A stretch of 64,000 bases of DNA from Domibacillus sp. DTU_2020_1001157_1_SI_ALB_TIR_016 (GCF_032341995.1 NZ_CP135438.1:930001-994000), one strand, 5' to 3'; numbered from the stretch's first letter, positions 27,013-35,782 are shown. Notes: generated from the letters alone by a model not told the origin. Program-made: numbers and translations.

Positions 27013-27183
27013 AATATCTGAAGTATACGTATAAAGCTGTTTTGACTAAGCGATATTGAGGGACTTCCACCTTTTCAAAACTTTATTATCTTGTAATTCA
27101 GTGCTTAATGTAGATTTATTAAAAAGTTTGATCATTTAAAACAAAATCTGATTATTTATAATAAAGATTGATAAGACAAGATA

Positions 27184-27230
27184 TTGTGAAGTAATGTACT
27201 TAAACTAAAGAAGCAGTTTAGTGGAATAAG
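27184..27230 (+). repeat. dispersed hairpin repeat, copy 1
   Basis: Contains GTGAAG, ATGTACTTAAACTAA and the AACTAAA/TTTAGT hairpin around GAAGCAG. Other copies are listed below; the family is described in the findings. Confidence 0.65.
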
Positions 27231-27276
27231 TGTTGCCTTTTAATAAAGGCTGATAACAAATATCAGAGTTTGATTA

Positions 27277-27320
27277 AAAACATCTCTCCTCAAGGATTAC
27301 ATAGAGGGGAGATGTTTTAA
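27277..27320 (+). terminator. terminator-like hairpin
   Basis: AAAACATCTCTCCTC (27277-27291) pairs with GAGGGGAGATGTTTT (27304-27318) with one G-U pair. No gene ends just before it. Confidence 0.65.
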
Positions 27321-27367
27321 TTGGGTAATTCTGTTAGTATTATTAGGCGTGGAAGCGGTCTTTCTGC

Positions 27368-27643
27368 CTAGAGATCGGTTATGTTGCCAATGCCATTGCT
27401 GCATGCCAATTCCGGCCCGTAAACAGCCGCAGGGGATTGAAATCCTCGCTTAAAATCGCCTCGCAGGATCCGATCGGCAATCTCAGCACTCATCTCACCC
27501 GTGTAAGCATAGGGGGAGATAGTTCGGATCGTTGAGCGGAAAACGTTGCCGTCGATATCGGTCATCTCAGTCGAGGCAAGCGAATAGGCTTTTTGCGTTT
27601 CCTCGTCGTTCCCGCCCTCCGGCAGTGCATCGATTTCCTCTGG
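27368..27643 (-). pseudogene. C-terminal fragment of a saccharopine dehydrogenase-like protein, GC-rich
   Basis: An open frame of about 90 codons with no start of its own. It continues in the same frame directly after the stop of the oxidoreductase gene at 27644. The end (ILRGDFKRGFQSPAAVYGPE) resembles the C-terminus of saccharopine dehydrogenase/trans-acting enoyl reductase proteins (GFQTPAxAYG). The DNA is GC-rich like the oxidoreductase gene beside it and unlike the host. It looks like the cut end of a neighbour carried in with that gene. Confidence 0.5.
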
Positions 27644-28642
27644 TTAAAGCGTTGGGCCGGGACCTGGATGGCTTACGCGGGCAATCAGCTTACCGTTGAC
27701 CCCCCCACCAAGACGTTCAAGCGCCTCAGGCACATCAGTAAAGGATACGACCCGGTCGATCGGCACGGTGATCTTCCCTTCGGAGAACAGTCGCCCAAGT
27801 ACGGTAATTGCCTCATCGCGCTCATCGGGAGTACGCACACTGTGCAAAGCTCCGGTGACCGAGATGCCATGTATAAGGATCTTGAAAGGCTCAATCTCCG
27901 GAAAATCTGAGCCACCAGCGAAACCGATCAGGACATATCGTCCGCCGATGGCGATCGCATCGAGCGCCTGTTCGACTAAGGGCGATCCGACCGTGTCATA
28001 AACGATGTCGGCACCCTTGCCTCCGGTCAGCGCGCGCACCTGCTCGCTCATCGAGCCCGTCTCCAGCTCGATGACATGGTCAGCGCCTTGTTCACGGCAG
28101 AACGCGGCCTTCTTAGCATCGCGCACGGTAGTAATTACGTTCAGACCCAGAGCCTTGGCGAGCCGGATTGCAGTCGAACCTGTTCCACCCGTTCCGCCGA
28201 GCACCAATAGCGTCTCGCCCGACTTTGCGCGAGCGCGATTGACTAAGCCGACATAAGCGACGTGAAACGTCCCCAGAAAAGCTGCGGCCTGCTCGTCGGA
28301 CATGTCATCGGCCGCAGGCACCGCTCCGTCGCCTGACGATAGACAATATTCCGCCAATCCGCCGGAGTTGGCACCGCCGATTACCCGTGTGCCGACGGGA
28401 AACGGATAGCCCGGTCCCGCTACCTCGACAATACCGACCACCTCTTGACCGGGCGTTACCGGCGGGGTCGGCGTTAGGAAATATCGGCCTTCAAGCATCA
28501 TGCGGTCAGGCAGACCTATGTTGGTTGCCAATACCCTAAGCAGCGCCTCACCCGGTCCTGGTACCGGAACGTCGATATCTACCAGCTTCAGGACATCGCT
28601 GGGTTTTCCAAATGTTTCTGCACGCCAAGCCTTCATTTTCAA
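27644..28642 (-). CDS. zinc-type quinone oxidoreductase (MDR superfamily), GC-rich and foreign
   Basis: A 332-residue medium-chain reductase of the quinone oxidoreductase group, which lacks the catalytic zinc ligands. Motifs: MKAWRAETFGKPSDVLKLVDI at the start, GQEVVGIVEVAG (about 69-80), and the NADPH-binding LVLGGTGGTGSTAIRLAKALG (about 145-165) followed by ADIVYDTVG. It probably reduces a quinone or enone with NADPH. Codon use is strongly GC-rich and resembles alphaproteobacteria rather than Bacillus, so this is recent foreign DNA or a misassembly. Upstream on the minus strand lies the 16S rRNA fragment. I take the ATG at 28642 or the nearly adjacent second ATG at 28636. Confidence 0.88.
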   Translation of the reverse strand: MKMKAWRAETFGKPSDVLKLVDIDVPVPGPGEALLRVLATNIGLPDRMMLEGRYFLTPTPPVTPGQEVVGIVEVAGPGYPFPVGTRVIGGANSGGLAEYCLSSGDGAVPAADDMSDEQAAAFLGTFHVAYVGLVNRARAKSGETLLVLGGTGGTGSTAIRLAKALGLNVITTVRDAKKAAFCREQGADHVIELETGSMSEQVRALTGGKGADIVYDTVGSPLVEQALDAIAIGGRYVLIGFAGGSDFPEIEPFKILIHGISVTGALHSVRTPDERDEAITVLGRLFSEGKITVPIDRVVSFTDVPEALERLGGGVNGKLIARVSHPGPGPTL

Positions 28643-28783
28643 CCATCTCCATTCATTCTCAATTGATTTTCTCGGTCCAGCGCATCACAGCCGATACGAT
28701 AGGCCTAACCATGCTGTAGCAGCGCATGCGATAGGGCGCTCTGTCGCCAGGACCGGGCGCCTATCCATTTACATGAACAGTGC

Positions 28784-28940
<157 letters not shown>

Positions 28941-28945
<5 letters not shown>

Positions 28946-29708
28946 TTTTACATTTTTTCATCCCCTTTATAACCCATGAATTAAATATTTCTCTGTTCAT
29001 ATTCACAATATCTTTATTTGAGAGGGGCTTGAGGTTAGACGCTGATAACTTCTCTATTGCCCTATCTCGTAGGAATGGGGCTTTTGCTTTATTTGATTTT
29101 TTCAACGCTATCGTTAGTTCATCTTTTGTTAGCTCTGTGCAGTACGCAGGAGTTCCTGGCTGTTGTCTCCACGAATCACTTAAAGAACCACTATCTACTG
29201 CGTCGAAACCTAGCTCGTTTACTACGTCCATAACTACTTGTTTTTGTGATTGGTCATTACCGGCAACTGCCATCGCAATTCGTCCACTCGTACCTTCGGG
29301 AGTTCCTTCATTTTCTAAAGTATAGGCTAATAAATTATTGAAAGCTTTGATTACAGGTCTACCTAATTGATTTGAAACCCAAACACTTTCAACCATCCCG
29401 TTCTCAATTTCTTCGATATTATTGCTTATTTGAGGATAATAATTTGAAGTGTCTACAACGACTACGTCCTTCCCAACTCTATCTACAACGTTGCGAATGC
29501 TTGGCAGTGCGTGGAAAGGGATAGAAATAATAAGAACATCAATATTTGTAATTACATCTTCAACATCTACGGGTGTTCCTTCAAGTTCCTTTCTTTCGAG
29601 ACGTTCAATCCCACGGGCATCTGCAATTTTGACATCATGTCCATTCTTAACTAATTTTTTAGAAAGAATTGACCCAATTGGTCCTGCACCTATAATTCCA
29701 AATCTCAT
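28941..29708 (-). CDS. NADPH-dependent F420 reductase-like oxidoreductase
   Basis: A 255-residue protein with an N-terminal Rossmann fold (MRFGIIGAGPIGSILSKKL), DVLIISIPFHALPSI, VVVDTSNYYP and a C-terminal region with AVAGNDQSQKQVVMDVV and ELGFDAVDSGSLSDSWRQQPGTPAY. This is the F420-dependent NADP reductase/NADP oxidoreductase family often found in Bacillaceae without F420. It is AT-rich and native-like. Its last few codons lie on the border of the 16S rRNA fragment, so the original C-terminus may have been altered. It is divergent from an HxlR regulator, which probably controls it. Confidence 0.82.
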
Positions 29709-29828
29709 TATTGTTCCTCCTGAAAAAATTGTATATCAAAGAATTATTCTGCTATTGAGTATTTCTGTTACATATACTAGAATAAAATCATTTCTCATAT
29801 TTTTGAAGTAGGCAATAAAAATTGACGT

Positions 29829-29846
29829 AGTACATTTTTTTGTACT
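29829..29846. promoter_or_regulatory. operator-like dyad between divergent genes
   Basis: AGTACA and TGTACT are perfect inverted arms around TTTTTT, with more symmetry outside. HxlR-type regulators often bind GTAC-containing dyads in such divergent intervals. Likely site of the protein encoded at 29871. Confidence 0.5.
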
Positions 29847-29870
29847 TAACAGTAGAAAGCAGGTGTAAGA

Positions 29871-30230
29871 GTGTCTAGAATATGTAAGGATGGATTTGAC
29901 AAAGAGTGTATAAAGGAACAAAGAGAAGTATATGGCATTGCCTATACCCAAAACATACTCTCTGGACGTTGGAAATATCTCATTCTTTGGTTTTTAAAGT
30001 CTAAAGAGCGTCGTTATAGTGAAATCAAAGCTTATTTATGGGATATTTCACAAGGTTCTCTTACAAAGCAACTTCGAGAACTAGAAGGCGATGGCTTAAT
30101 TAATCGCAAAGTTTATCCAGAAGTTCCTCCTCGTGTAGAGTATTCATTAACCTCAAAAGGGAAAGAATTCATTCCTATTATTGATTTGATGGAAGAGGTC
30201 GGCAAGAAGTTTGGGGAGCAAGGAGACTAA
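29871..30230 (+). CDS. HxlR-family winged-helix regulator
   Basis: A 119-residue HxlR-type regulator. Hallmarks: a Cys near the N-terminus (ICKDG), ILSGRWKYLILWFLKSKERRYSEIKAYL, then ISQGSLTKQLRELEGDGLINRKVYPEVPPRVEYSLTSKGKE. These proteins respond to aldehydes, quinones or diamide stress and commonly regulate a divergent oxidoreductase gene, as here. It starts with GTG, five bases after AGGTG. Confidence 0.88.
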   Translation: MSRICKDGFDKECIKEQREVYGIAYTQNILSGRWKYLILWFLKSKERRYSEIKAYLWDISQGSLTKQLRELEGDGLINRKVYPEVPPRVEYSLTSKGKEFIPIIDLMEEVGKKFGEQGD

Positions 30231-30340
30231 CCAAAGCGAACACATCTATCGTTTTCCCCAAAATTCAAAAATTAAATGGTGAATAAAGTGAAAGTTGTGG
30301 GAGGAGAAATCGTTTTAACGGCAGCTTTTTCTTTTACGAT

Positions 30341-30391
30341 AAAAGTTTGTGAAGAAATGTACTTAAAGTAACGGGGGCGTTAATTTAATAA
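30341..30391 (+). repeat. dispersed hairpin repeat, copy 2
   Basis: AAAGTTTGTGAAGAAATGTA, then CTTAAAGTAACGGGGGCGTTAA. It follows the HxlR gene. Confidence 0.6.
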
Positions 30392-30402
30392 GCAATAAAT
30401 TA

Positions 30403-30445
30403 GGACCACACATATTAGATACGTCTAATATGTGTGGTCCTTTTA
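30403..30445. terminator. perfect 17-base-pair terminator
   Basis: GGACCACACATATTAGA (30403-30419) and TCTAATATGTGTGGTCC (30424-30440) pair without mismatch around TACG, then TTTT. Confidence 0.85.
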
Positions 30446-30486
30446 ATATCAACTGTTTTACGCAACTAACCTAAATATAAAGAGTA

Positions 30487-30935
30487 ATGATCGTTATCAA
30501 AGAAATGACAGAAGATGTGGCGATGTGTTGCGCCAGCATGAGGCTGCTGCAGCAGGGATTGCGCTTGGCATATCTTACAGCCGGGATATTGAGGACCGCG
30601 GCTTCAGGCATCAAATCGTGCTTCCAGGAAGCACAAATAAAACAGCTGAACTATGTGAGCACTTTGTCCGGCTGTTTAAAAAGTATTGGGACGGACAGCC
30701 GGTACGCCAAATCCATGTAGTATGCAGTAAATTACAGCCTGCAGCCCATGAACAGATTGATTTGTTTACACCCTCTGAACTGGATGAAAGGCGCCACATT
30801 CTTGATGAAACGATAGATCAAATACGTGATCGTTTTGGCAAAAAAGCGATTTTTCACGCGTACAGCTTAATGAAAGGCGGTACGTATCTTCAGCGAGCTG
30901 GGCATATTGGAGGGCATAAAGGCATTTCTTACTAA
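30487..30935 (+). pseudogene. UvrX/YqjW-like Y-family DNA polymerase, C-terminal remnant
   Basis: Only about the last 140 codons of a Y-family (UmuC/UvrX) polymerase remain: thumb and little-finger regions with ALGISYSRD, LFKKYWDGQPVRQIHVVCSKL, EQIDLFTP, and the ending KAIFHAYSLMKGGTYLQRAGHIGGHKG. The catalytic palm is missing. The start of the remnant (IKEMTEDV) is in a different frame from the rest, so there is a frameshift close to 30527. It is followed by its own terminator. Full relatives are about 410-420 residues and often lie on phages or in SOS units. Confidence 0.75.
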
Positions 30936-30943
30936 TTCTACAT

Positions 30944-30976
30944 AAGGGTACTAGCATTCAGCTAGCACCTTCTTTT
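30944..30976 (+). terminator. terminator of the UvrX remnant
   Basis: GCTAG-centred stem: AAGGGTACTAGC (30944-30955) with GCTAGCACCTT (30961-30971), then TTTT. Confidence 0.7.
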
Positions 30977-31134
30977 ATTCGTTACATATTTGCAATTACA
31001 TTTGCTATTTAAACGCCTTGTTAAAAATTTATTGATATAAAAACGCTTCCTAGAAAAAATGATTTACCGTTATTAAGTAACCGATACACTTTTTACTAGT
31101 CTTTAAAGAAAGTGAGGGATTTTGTACTAAAGAG

Positions 31135-31190
31135 TAAAAAGTTTGTGAAGGAATACACTTAGACTAACGAAGCAGGTTAGCTGAAGAAGA
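31135..31190 (+). repeat. dispersed hairpin repeat, copy 3
   Basis: AAAAAGTTTGTGAAGGAATA, then CACTTAGACTAACGAAGCAGG, TTAGCTGAAGAAGAG. It lies just upstream of the MarR promoter region. Confidence 0.65.
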
Positions 31191-31232
31191 GCAATCAATG
31201 CAGTAACGTTGACAGCTAAAAATAACCGTGAT

Positions 31233-31252
31233 ATATTTAGCTGGCTAAATAT
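31233..31252. promoter_or_regulatory. operator upstream of marR
   Basis: ATATTTAGC and GCTAAATAT are perfect arms around TG. The half-site ATATTTAG is the same as in the three dyads downstream of the gene, which points to autoregulation by the MarR protein. Confidence 0.7.
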
Positions 31253-31275
31253 CTTTGGCTAGAGGAGGTTCATCT

Positions 31276-31701
31276 ATGAAGGTTAGTGTTGACTGTGATA
31301 TTCGTATGTCCTTGGATAAAGTTTCTTCCCAAATGCGTCGGAATTATAGTGAGAGCCTTAGAGAACTTAATCTTTATGTAGGCCAAAATAATTTACTCTG
31401 GCGTTTGTGGCTGGGTGATGGAATAACACAAATGCAGCTATGTGAACATTTAAAATGCGAACCGCCTACGGTAACAAATATGGTTAAATCGCTAGAGCAG
31501 AATGGTTTCATATACCGTAAACGTGATGAAGAAGATGCAAGGGTTATGCGAATTTATCTAACGGACAAAGGCAAAGAATTAGAAGAACCCGTTGAATTTA
31601 AATGGAAACAGCAGCAAGAAAAATTACTACAGTCAATTTCAGCCGAAGAACGCTTAATATTAAGGGATTTATTAAAGCGTATGGAGAAAAACTTATACTA
31701 A
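31276..31701 (+). CDS. MarR-family regulator
   Basis: A 141-residue winged-helix MarR protein: LWRLWLGDGITQMQLCEHLKCEPPTVTNMVKSLEQNGFIYRKRDEEDARVMRIYLTDKG contains recognition helix and wing. A Cys in the recognition region (LKCEPP) and others near the N-terminus could serve redox sensing, but this is a guess. The ATG at 31276 has AGAGGAGG before it; an upstream in-frame TTG is rejected. Matching operators lie before and after the gene, so it probably represses itself and the flavin monooxygenase gene at 31901. Confidence 0.88.
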   Translation: MKVSVDCDIRMSLDKVSSQMRRNYSESLRELNLYVGQNNLLWRLWLGDGITQMQLCEHLKCEPPTVTNMVKSLEQNGFIYRKRDEEDARVMRIYLTDKGKELEEPVEFKWKQQQEKLLQSISAEERLILRDLLKRMEKNLY

Positions 31702-31710
31702 TTTTTCTCT

Positions 31711-31766
31711 CTAAATATATATTTAGTATACTAAATGCATATTTAGCACCCTAAATATATATTTAG
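31711..31766. promoter_or_regulatory. three phased 16-base operators
   Basis: CTAAATATATATTTAG at 31711-31726 and 31751-31766, and CTAAATGCATATTTAG at 31731-31746. They recur exactly every 20 bases, close to two helical turns, so bound dimers would lie on one face of the DNA. They share half-sites with the operator before marR. Confidence 0.8.
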
Positions 31767-31900
31767 AAGCCATGAAGGTACTCTGGCCAGAACGTTGCAC
31801 TAGTAAATTAGCCAAGGAGGTAAAAAATATTTACCAAACTAAGTATTTTTTTAACCAACTGAAGGTTGTTGAAAATAATCGTAAACAGGAGGATTCAATA

Positions 31901-33316
31901 ATGAATAATAGAAAAAAATTAAAACTGGGCGCTGGGGATGTTCCCGACACAGACGCAGGTACGCCGGAAATGAAAAACAAGCACATGATCCTGGGCGTGG
32001 GCCTGGGGAACAACTTTGGTACGCACCCCGCCACATGGCGGATGCCGCACGTGGACCCCGGGTCCTACACGAACATCGATATCACGGTGGAGCAGGCACG
32101 GACAGCGGAACGAGGTGGACTGCAGTTCATCTTCCTGGCCGACCGTCTCTTCATGCACGGAGACCTGGCCACGTCACCGTCCCTGTTCAACATAGATCCG
32201 ATCATCACCCTCTCGGCGTTGGCCCAGGCGACCGAACGGATCGGACTGATCGGCACGGCGTCCACCTCCTTCACCGAGCCGTACCTGCTGGCCCGTCAGC
32301 TCAAGGCCCTCGACGTCATCAGCCACGGCCGGGCCGGATGGAACGCCGTCCCAAGCTACGAACCCGACGCCTTCGCGAACTTCGGCAAGGTACTACCGCC
32401 CCGGGAGAACAAGTACGAGCGTCTCCACGAAGTGATGCAGGTCGTCCACGCGCTCTGGGGAAGCTGGGGGTACGAGGCGGGCCAGCCCGACCAAGCCGGC
32501 ATGTTCGCCGACCCGGCCCATATCCGACCGGTCAACCTGCAAGGCAAGCACGTCGGAGCACGCGGACCCCTTCCCGTCCCACCGTCCGAGCAGGGCCAGC
32601 CGGTTATCATGATGCCCGCCAGCAGCGGTTACGGCCTGCAAGCGGCCGGCATGTACGCCAATGTTGTCATTGGAATGCCATCCAGCATTGGGGAAAGTCG
32701 AGCCATGCGCCACACCGTGCGCCAGGCTGCAGCACAGGCTGGCCGGAACCCTGATGAGATCAAGTTGGTCGTATTCGCCGCGTTCACCGTTGGTGAAACG
32801 GAACGCCAAGCCTTGGACGCACGTCGCGCGCTCGATGACCGGATAGGCGTCCACGAGCAGCTGTCACGCCTAAGTGCTTACCTTGGCCTGTACGAGGAAC
32901 TCACAATGCCCGACGAGCCCCTAACTACTGAGCAGCTCGCCTTGGTTCGGGCGCATCCACAGGACGCACGTTCCGTACGTGCGGTCGAGCTAGCCAAAGC
33001 AGGATGGTCGCCCCGTGATATCCTCGCACACGGCGTATTTGACCCAACCCCCTCCGTGGTCGGCACCGCCGAGCAGGTCGCCGACCACCTCCAGGAATGG
33101 TTTGAAGCCGAGGCAGCGGACGGATTCGCGACGAACTTCGACGACTTCCACACCGGGATCGGCGAATTCGTCGATCGCGTCGTCCCGATCCTGCGCGAAC
33201 GCGGCCTCTTCCACGACGGCTACGAGGGAAAGACCCTCCGTGATCACCTGGGACTGCCACCGCAGTACGGACTCGACCCCCGCATCGCAACCGGCTCGAC
33301 AGGAGGAACCCATTGA
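31901..33316 (+). CDS. LLM-class flavin-dependent monooxygenase (NtaA/SnaA/DszA family), GC-rich copy
   Basis: A 471-residue FMN-dependent monooxygenase of the bacterial luciferase-like NtaA/DmoA group. It needs reduced FMN from a separate reductase and commonly attacks organosulfur or amino-polycarboxylate compounds. Family motifs: WRMPHVDPGSYTNID, GGLQFIFLADRLFM, TASTSFTEPYLLARQLKALD, GWNAVPSY and DFHTGIGEFVDRVVP. Most of the gene is GC-rich with actinobacterial-style codons, yet its first dozen codons and the AGGAGG site are AT-rich. It is homologous along its length to the AT-rich gene at 34385. ATG 31901 is preferred to an upstream in-frame ATG at 31772. Confidence 0.88.
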   Translation: MNNRKKLKLGAGDVPDTDAGTPEMKNKHMILGVGLGNNFGTHPATWRMPHVDPGSYTNIDITVEQARTAERGGLQFIFLADRLFMHGDLATSPSLFNIDPIITLSALAQATERIGLIGTASTSFTEPYLLARQLKALDVISHGRAGWNAVPSYEPDAFANFGKVLPPRENKYERLHEVMQVVHALWGSWGYEAGQPDQAGMFADPAHIRPVNLQGKHVGARGPLPVPPSEQGQPVIMMPASSGYGLQAAGMYANVVIGMPSSIGESRAMRHTVRQAAAQAGRNPDEIKLVVFAAFTVGETERQALDARRALDDRIGVHEQLSRLSAYLGLYEELTMPDEPLTTEQLALVRAHPQDARSVRAVELAKAGWSPRDILAHGVFDPTPSVVGTAEQVADHLQEWFEAEAADGFATNFDDFHTGIGEFVDRVVPILRERGLFHDGYEGKTLRDHLGLPPQYGLDPRIATGSTGGTH

Positions 33317-33414
33317 CAGACAAGAAGATCATCCTCGGTATGGCGCTCATCGACGGGTATGGGGTACTGAAAAACGCCTGGCGCGCCCCGCAGGTCGACC
33401 CGGGCAACTACTGA
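33313..33414 (+). pseudogene. cut-off start of a second GC-rich LLM monooxygenase
   Basis: A TTG start overlaps the preceding stop, with AGGAGG six bases before. The 33 codons (ending KNAWRAPQVDPGNY) match the start of another luciferase-like monooxygenase. The frame then hits AT-rich DNA and stops at 33412. GC-rich donor DNA ends here. Confidence 0.6.
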
Positions 33415-33970
33415 ACATGCAAAAGCTGCAGAAGAATTTGGAATAGATGTTTATGTAGCGACTGGATTTGATGAAGGTGGTACGGTTCCAGAACGAGTTA
33501 TTGGAACATTTTCGATTGTTCCAATGATTGTAGATGCTATAAATACTCCTGTAATGGCAACTGGTGGTATTGGAGACGTTAGAGGAGTACGTGCCGCATT
33601 TGCTTTAGGCGCTGAAGGTGTGTTTGCTGGCAGTGTCTTTATTTCAACAAAAGAAAATCCAGCAGCAGAAAACGTGAAACAAATGATTGTCGATGCTACA
33701 GCAGAAGATTTACTAATGTTCCGTACTTTGCCAGCATATTATCGGTCTTTACCTACTAAATTTGCGAATAAACTAGTCGAAATGGATAAACAAGGTGTTA
33801 GTCGTGAAGAAATAGCAAAAATGATGCGTGGATCAATTGGAATGCGTATTGGCATGCTGGAAGGAAATACAGACGATGGCTATATTTCTATAGGTACAGG
33901 AATTACGCCAATTAAAGAAATCAGAACTGTAAAAGAAGTGGTTGATACTTTAATGCAAGACTTTAATTAA
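33413..33970 (+). pseudogene. nitronate monooxygenase, C-terminal remnant
   Basis: About 185 codons, AT-rich, of a nitronate monooxygenase (2-nitropropane dioxygenase family): EHAKAAEEFGIDVYVATG, GGTVPERV, NTPVMATGGIGDVRGVRAAFALGAEGV. The FMN phosphate-binding and substrate regions are here, but the N-terminal 130 or so residues of the barrel are missing. The frame is open to its start at the junction with GC-rich DNA, so the head of the gene was replaced by the incoming segment. A short product from ATG 33524 is possible but would not be a working enzyme. Confidence 0.75.
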
Positions 33971-34130
33971 AATATTAGGGTCTTCGGAATATATAGTGGA
34001 ATTGCCTTTTTAATAGTTACAAACATTTAACTTATAACTCGGACTATTTGGCGATATGTTAGGTCAAACACTAGTTAAATTAAATTCGATATTCGAATGA
34101 ATGTGAATGCATCACGTGCAAAATAAATTT

Positions 34131-34160
34131 CACCCTAAACTAAGAAATAGTTTAATGGAA
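34131..34160 (+). repeat. dispersed hairpin repeat, partial copy 4
   Basis: CCCTAAACTAAGAAATAGTT, then TAATGGAA: the hairpin half of the repeat only. Confidence 0.45.
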
Positions 34161-34216
34161 ACAGAGTCCCTGAAGTGAAGTAATTTAAATTAATATTTAT
34201 TGAAGAAGAGATTCGT

Positions 34217-34291
34217 ATGGAAACAACGATTAATATTGTAGCCCTGTCAGGAAGTAGTCGAAAAAAATCATCAACTCAAAAAAGTTCGTGA
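34217..34291 (+). pseudogene. duplicated 5' end of the FMN reductase gene
   Basis: The first 22 codons repeat the start of the FMN reductase gene at 35838 nearly base for base (GTAGCCCTGTCAGGAAGTAG in both). The similarity breaks off at about 34280, exactly where a copy of the dispersed repeat begins, and a stop follows. Confidence 0.75.
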
Positions 34292-34305
34292 AGCAATGTA
34301 CTGCG
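34279..34305 (+). repeat. dispersed hairpin repeat, partial copy 5
   Basis: AAAAAAGTTCGTGAAGCAAT, then GTACTG: the left half of the repeat, sitting at the breakpoint of the cut FMN reductase copy. Confidence 0.5.
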
Positions 34306-34384
34306 TAAATATTTTTCCATTAGAATCAACTATACAACAAATGTTGTCTAAAATAAACCTGTTGAATAGAAAGAAGACTTAACT

Positions 34385-35782
34385 ATGAATAATAAAAAAG
34401 AATTCACATCTGGTGTTCAAGATGTCGATAACACAGATGCAAGGACACAAAAAATACAAAAGAAACAAATGGTTCTGGGTGTAGCCTTAGGGAACAACTT
34501 TGGTATCCATCAAGGCGCATGGCGTATGCCGCATGTCGATCCTAATGATTACACGAACATCGATGCCGCTGTAAAACAGATACAGGCAGCTGAACGAGGT
34601 GGACTACAGTTCATCTTCTTGTCTGACTTTTTCTTCATGAAGGAGGACTTGAGCGCAACACCACCAATGATCAGTTTAGATGTACTCATTACTCTTGCTG
34701 CATTATCACAGGCTACAGAACGCATCGGATTAATCGGCACAGCATCTACTTCTTTCACTGAACCTTACTTACTGGCACGACAACTCAAGGCACTCGACGT
34801 CATCAGCCGTGGCCGTATTGGATGGAATGCTGTCCCGAGCTACGACGCTGAATCATTCGCGAACTTCGGCAAGACTCTACCGCCCCGTGAGAAAAAGTAC
34901 GAGCGTCTCCATGAAGTGGTACAAATCGTTCAAGCACTTTGGGGCAGCTGGGAATATGAGGCAGGTCAGCCTGACCAAAATGGCATGTTCGCCGATCCGA
35001 CTCATGTCCGACCAGTCAATCTTCACGGTCAACACGTCGGAACACGTGGTCCACTTCCAATCCCACCGTCTGAGCAAGGCCAGCCTGTCGTCGTTATGCC
35101 TGCTGGCAGTAGCTACGGCCTACAAGCAGCTGCTATGTATGCCAATGTCATTATTGGAAGACCATCAAGCATCGAGGAAAGTAGAGCATTACGTAACACT
35201 GTACGAAATGCCGCAGAACAAGCAGGTCGTAACGCTGATGAAGTTAAGCTAATCACATTCGCTGGTTTCACTATCGGTGATACAAAACGCGAAGCTCTTG
35301 ATAAACGTGCTGCACTCGATGATAAGACAGACATCCACGGTCAGCTACGACTCTTGAGTGCTTACCTTGGTCTGAATGAGGAACTCACTCAGACTGACGA
35401 ACCACTTACAGAAGCACAGCTTGCTGCAGTTCATGCACACCCATTAGATACTACATCTCAACATGTAGTAGAGCTAGCCAAAGCAGGATGGTCTCCTCGC
35501 GATATTCTTGCTCATGCCGTGTTAGAGCCATACCCAACGGTAGTTGGCACTGGCGAGCAGGCCGCTGACCTTCTACAAGAGTGGTATGAAGCAGATGCAA
35601 CAGACGGCTTCCTGCTCATTTTCGATGATTTTAACACTGGAATAGATGACTTCGTAGATCACGTCGTACCAGTCTTACAAGAACGTGGCATCTTCCATGA
35701 TGACTATGAAGGAAGAACCTTCCGTGATCACTTCGGACTACCACCACAATATGGACTCGATCCACGTATCATAACTGAATAG
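34385..35782 (+). CDS. LLM-class flavin-dependent monooxygenase (NtaA/SnaA/DszA family), AT-rich copy
   Basis: A 465-residue homologue of the GC-rich enzyme at 31901, about three quarters identical by eye, with the same motifs (WRMPHVDPNDYTNID, GGLQFIFLSDFFFM, TASTSFTEPYLLARQLKALD). Codon use is adapted to the host apart from some CG-ending codons. With the FMN reductase 56 bases downstream it forms a two-component monooxygenase. Substrate unknown; the family acts on sulfonated, thioether or chelator compounds. The ribosome binding site is weak (AAAGAAG). Confidence 0.9.
   Translation: MNNKKEFTSGVQDVDNTDARTQKIQKKQMVLGVALGNNFGIHQGAWRMPHVDPNDYTNIDAAVKQIQAAERGGLQFIFLSDFFFMKEDLSATPPMISLDVLITLAALSQATERIGLIGTASTSFTEPYLLARQLKALDVISRGRIGWNAVPSYDAESFANFGKTLPPREKKYERLHEVVQIVQALWGSWEYEAGQPDQNGMFADPTHVRPVNLHGQHVGTRGPLPIPPSEQGQPVVVMPAGSSYGLQAAAMYANVIIGRPSSIEESRALRNTVRNAAEQAGRNADEVKLITFAGFTIGDTKREALDKRAALDDKTDIHGQLRLLSAYLGLNEELTQTDEPLTEAQLAAVHAHPLDTTSQHVVELAKAGWSPRDILAHAVLEPYPTVVGTGEQAADLLQEWYEADATDGFLLIFDDFNTGIDDFVDHVVPVLQERGIFHDDYEGRTFRDHFGLPPQYGLDPRIITE

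Noticed and set aside
31772..31900. Upstream extension of the GC-rich monooxygenase
   Set aside because: The added 43 residues do not resemble the family, and the ATG at 31901 has AGGAGG at the right distance.
32035..33446. Several long open frames on both strands inside the GC-rich monooxygenase gene
   Set aside because: GC-rich coding DNA has few stops in all frames. Their products are Arg/Pro-rich and match no fold, while the main frame carries clear family motifs.
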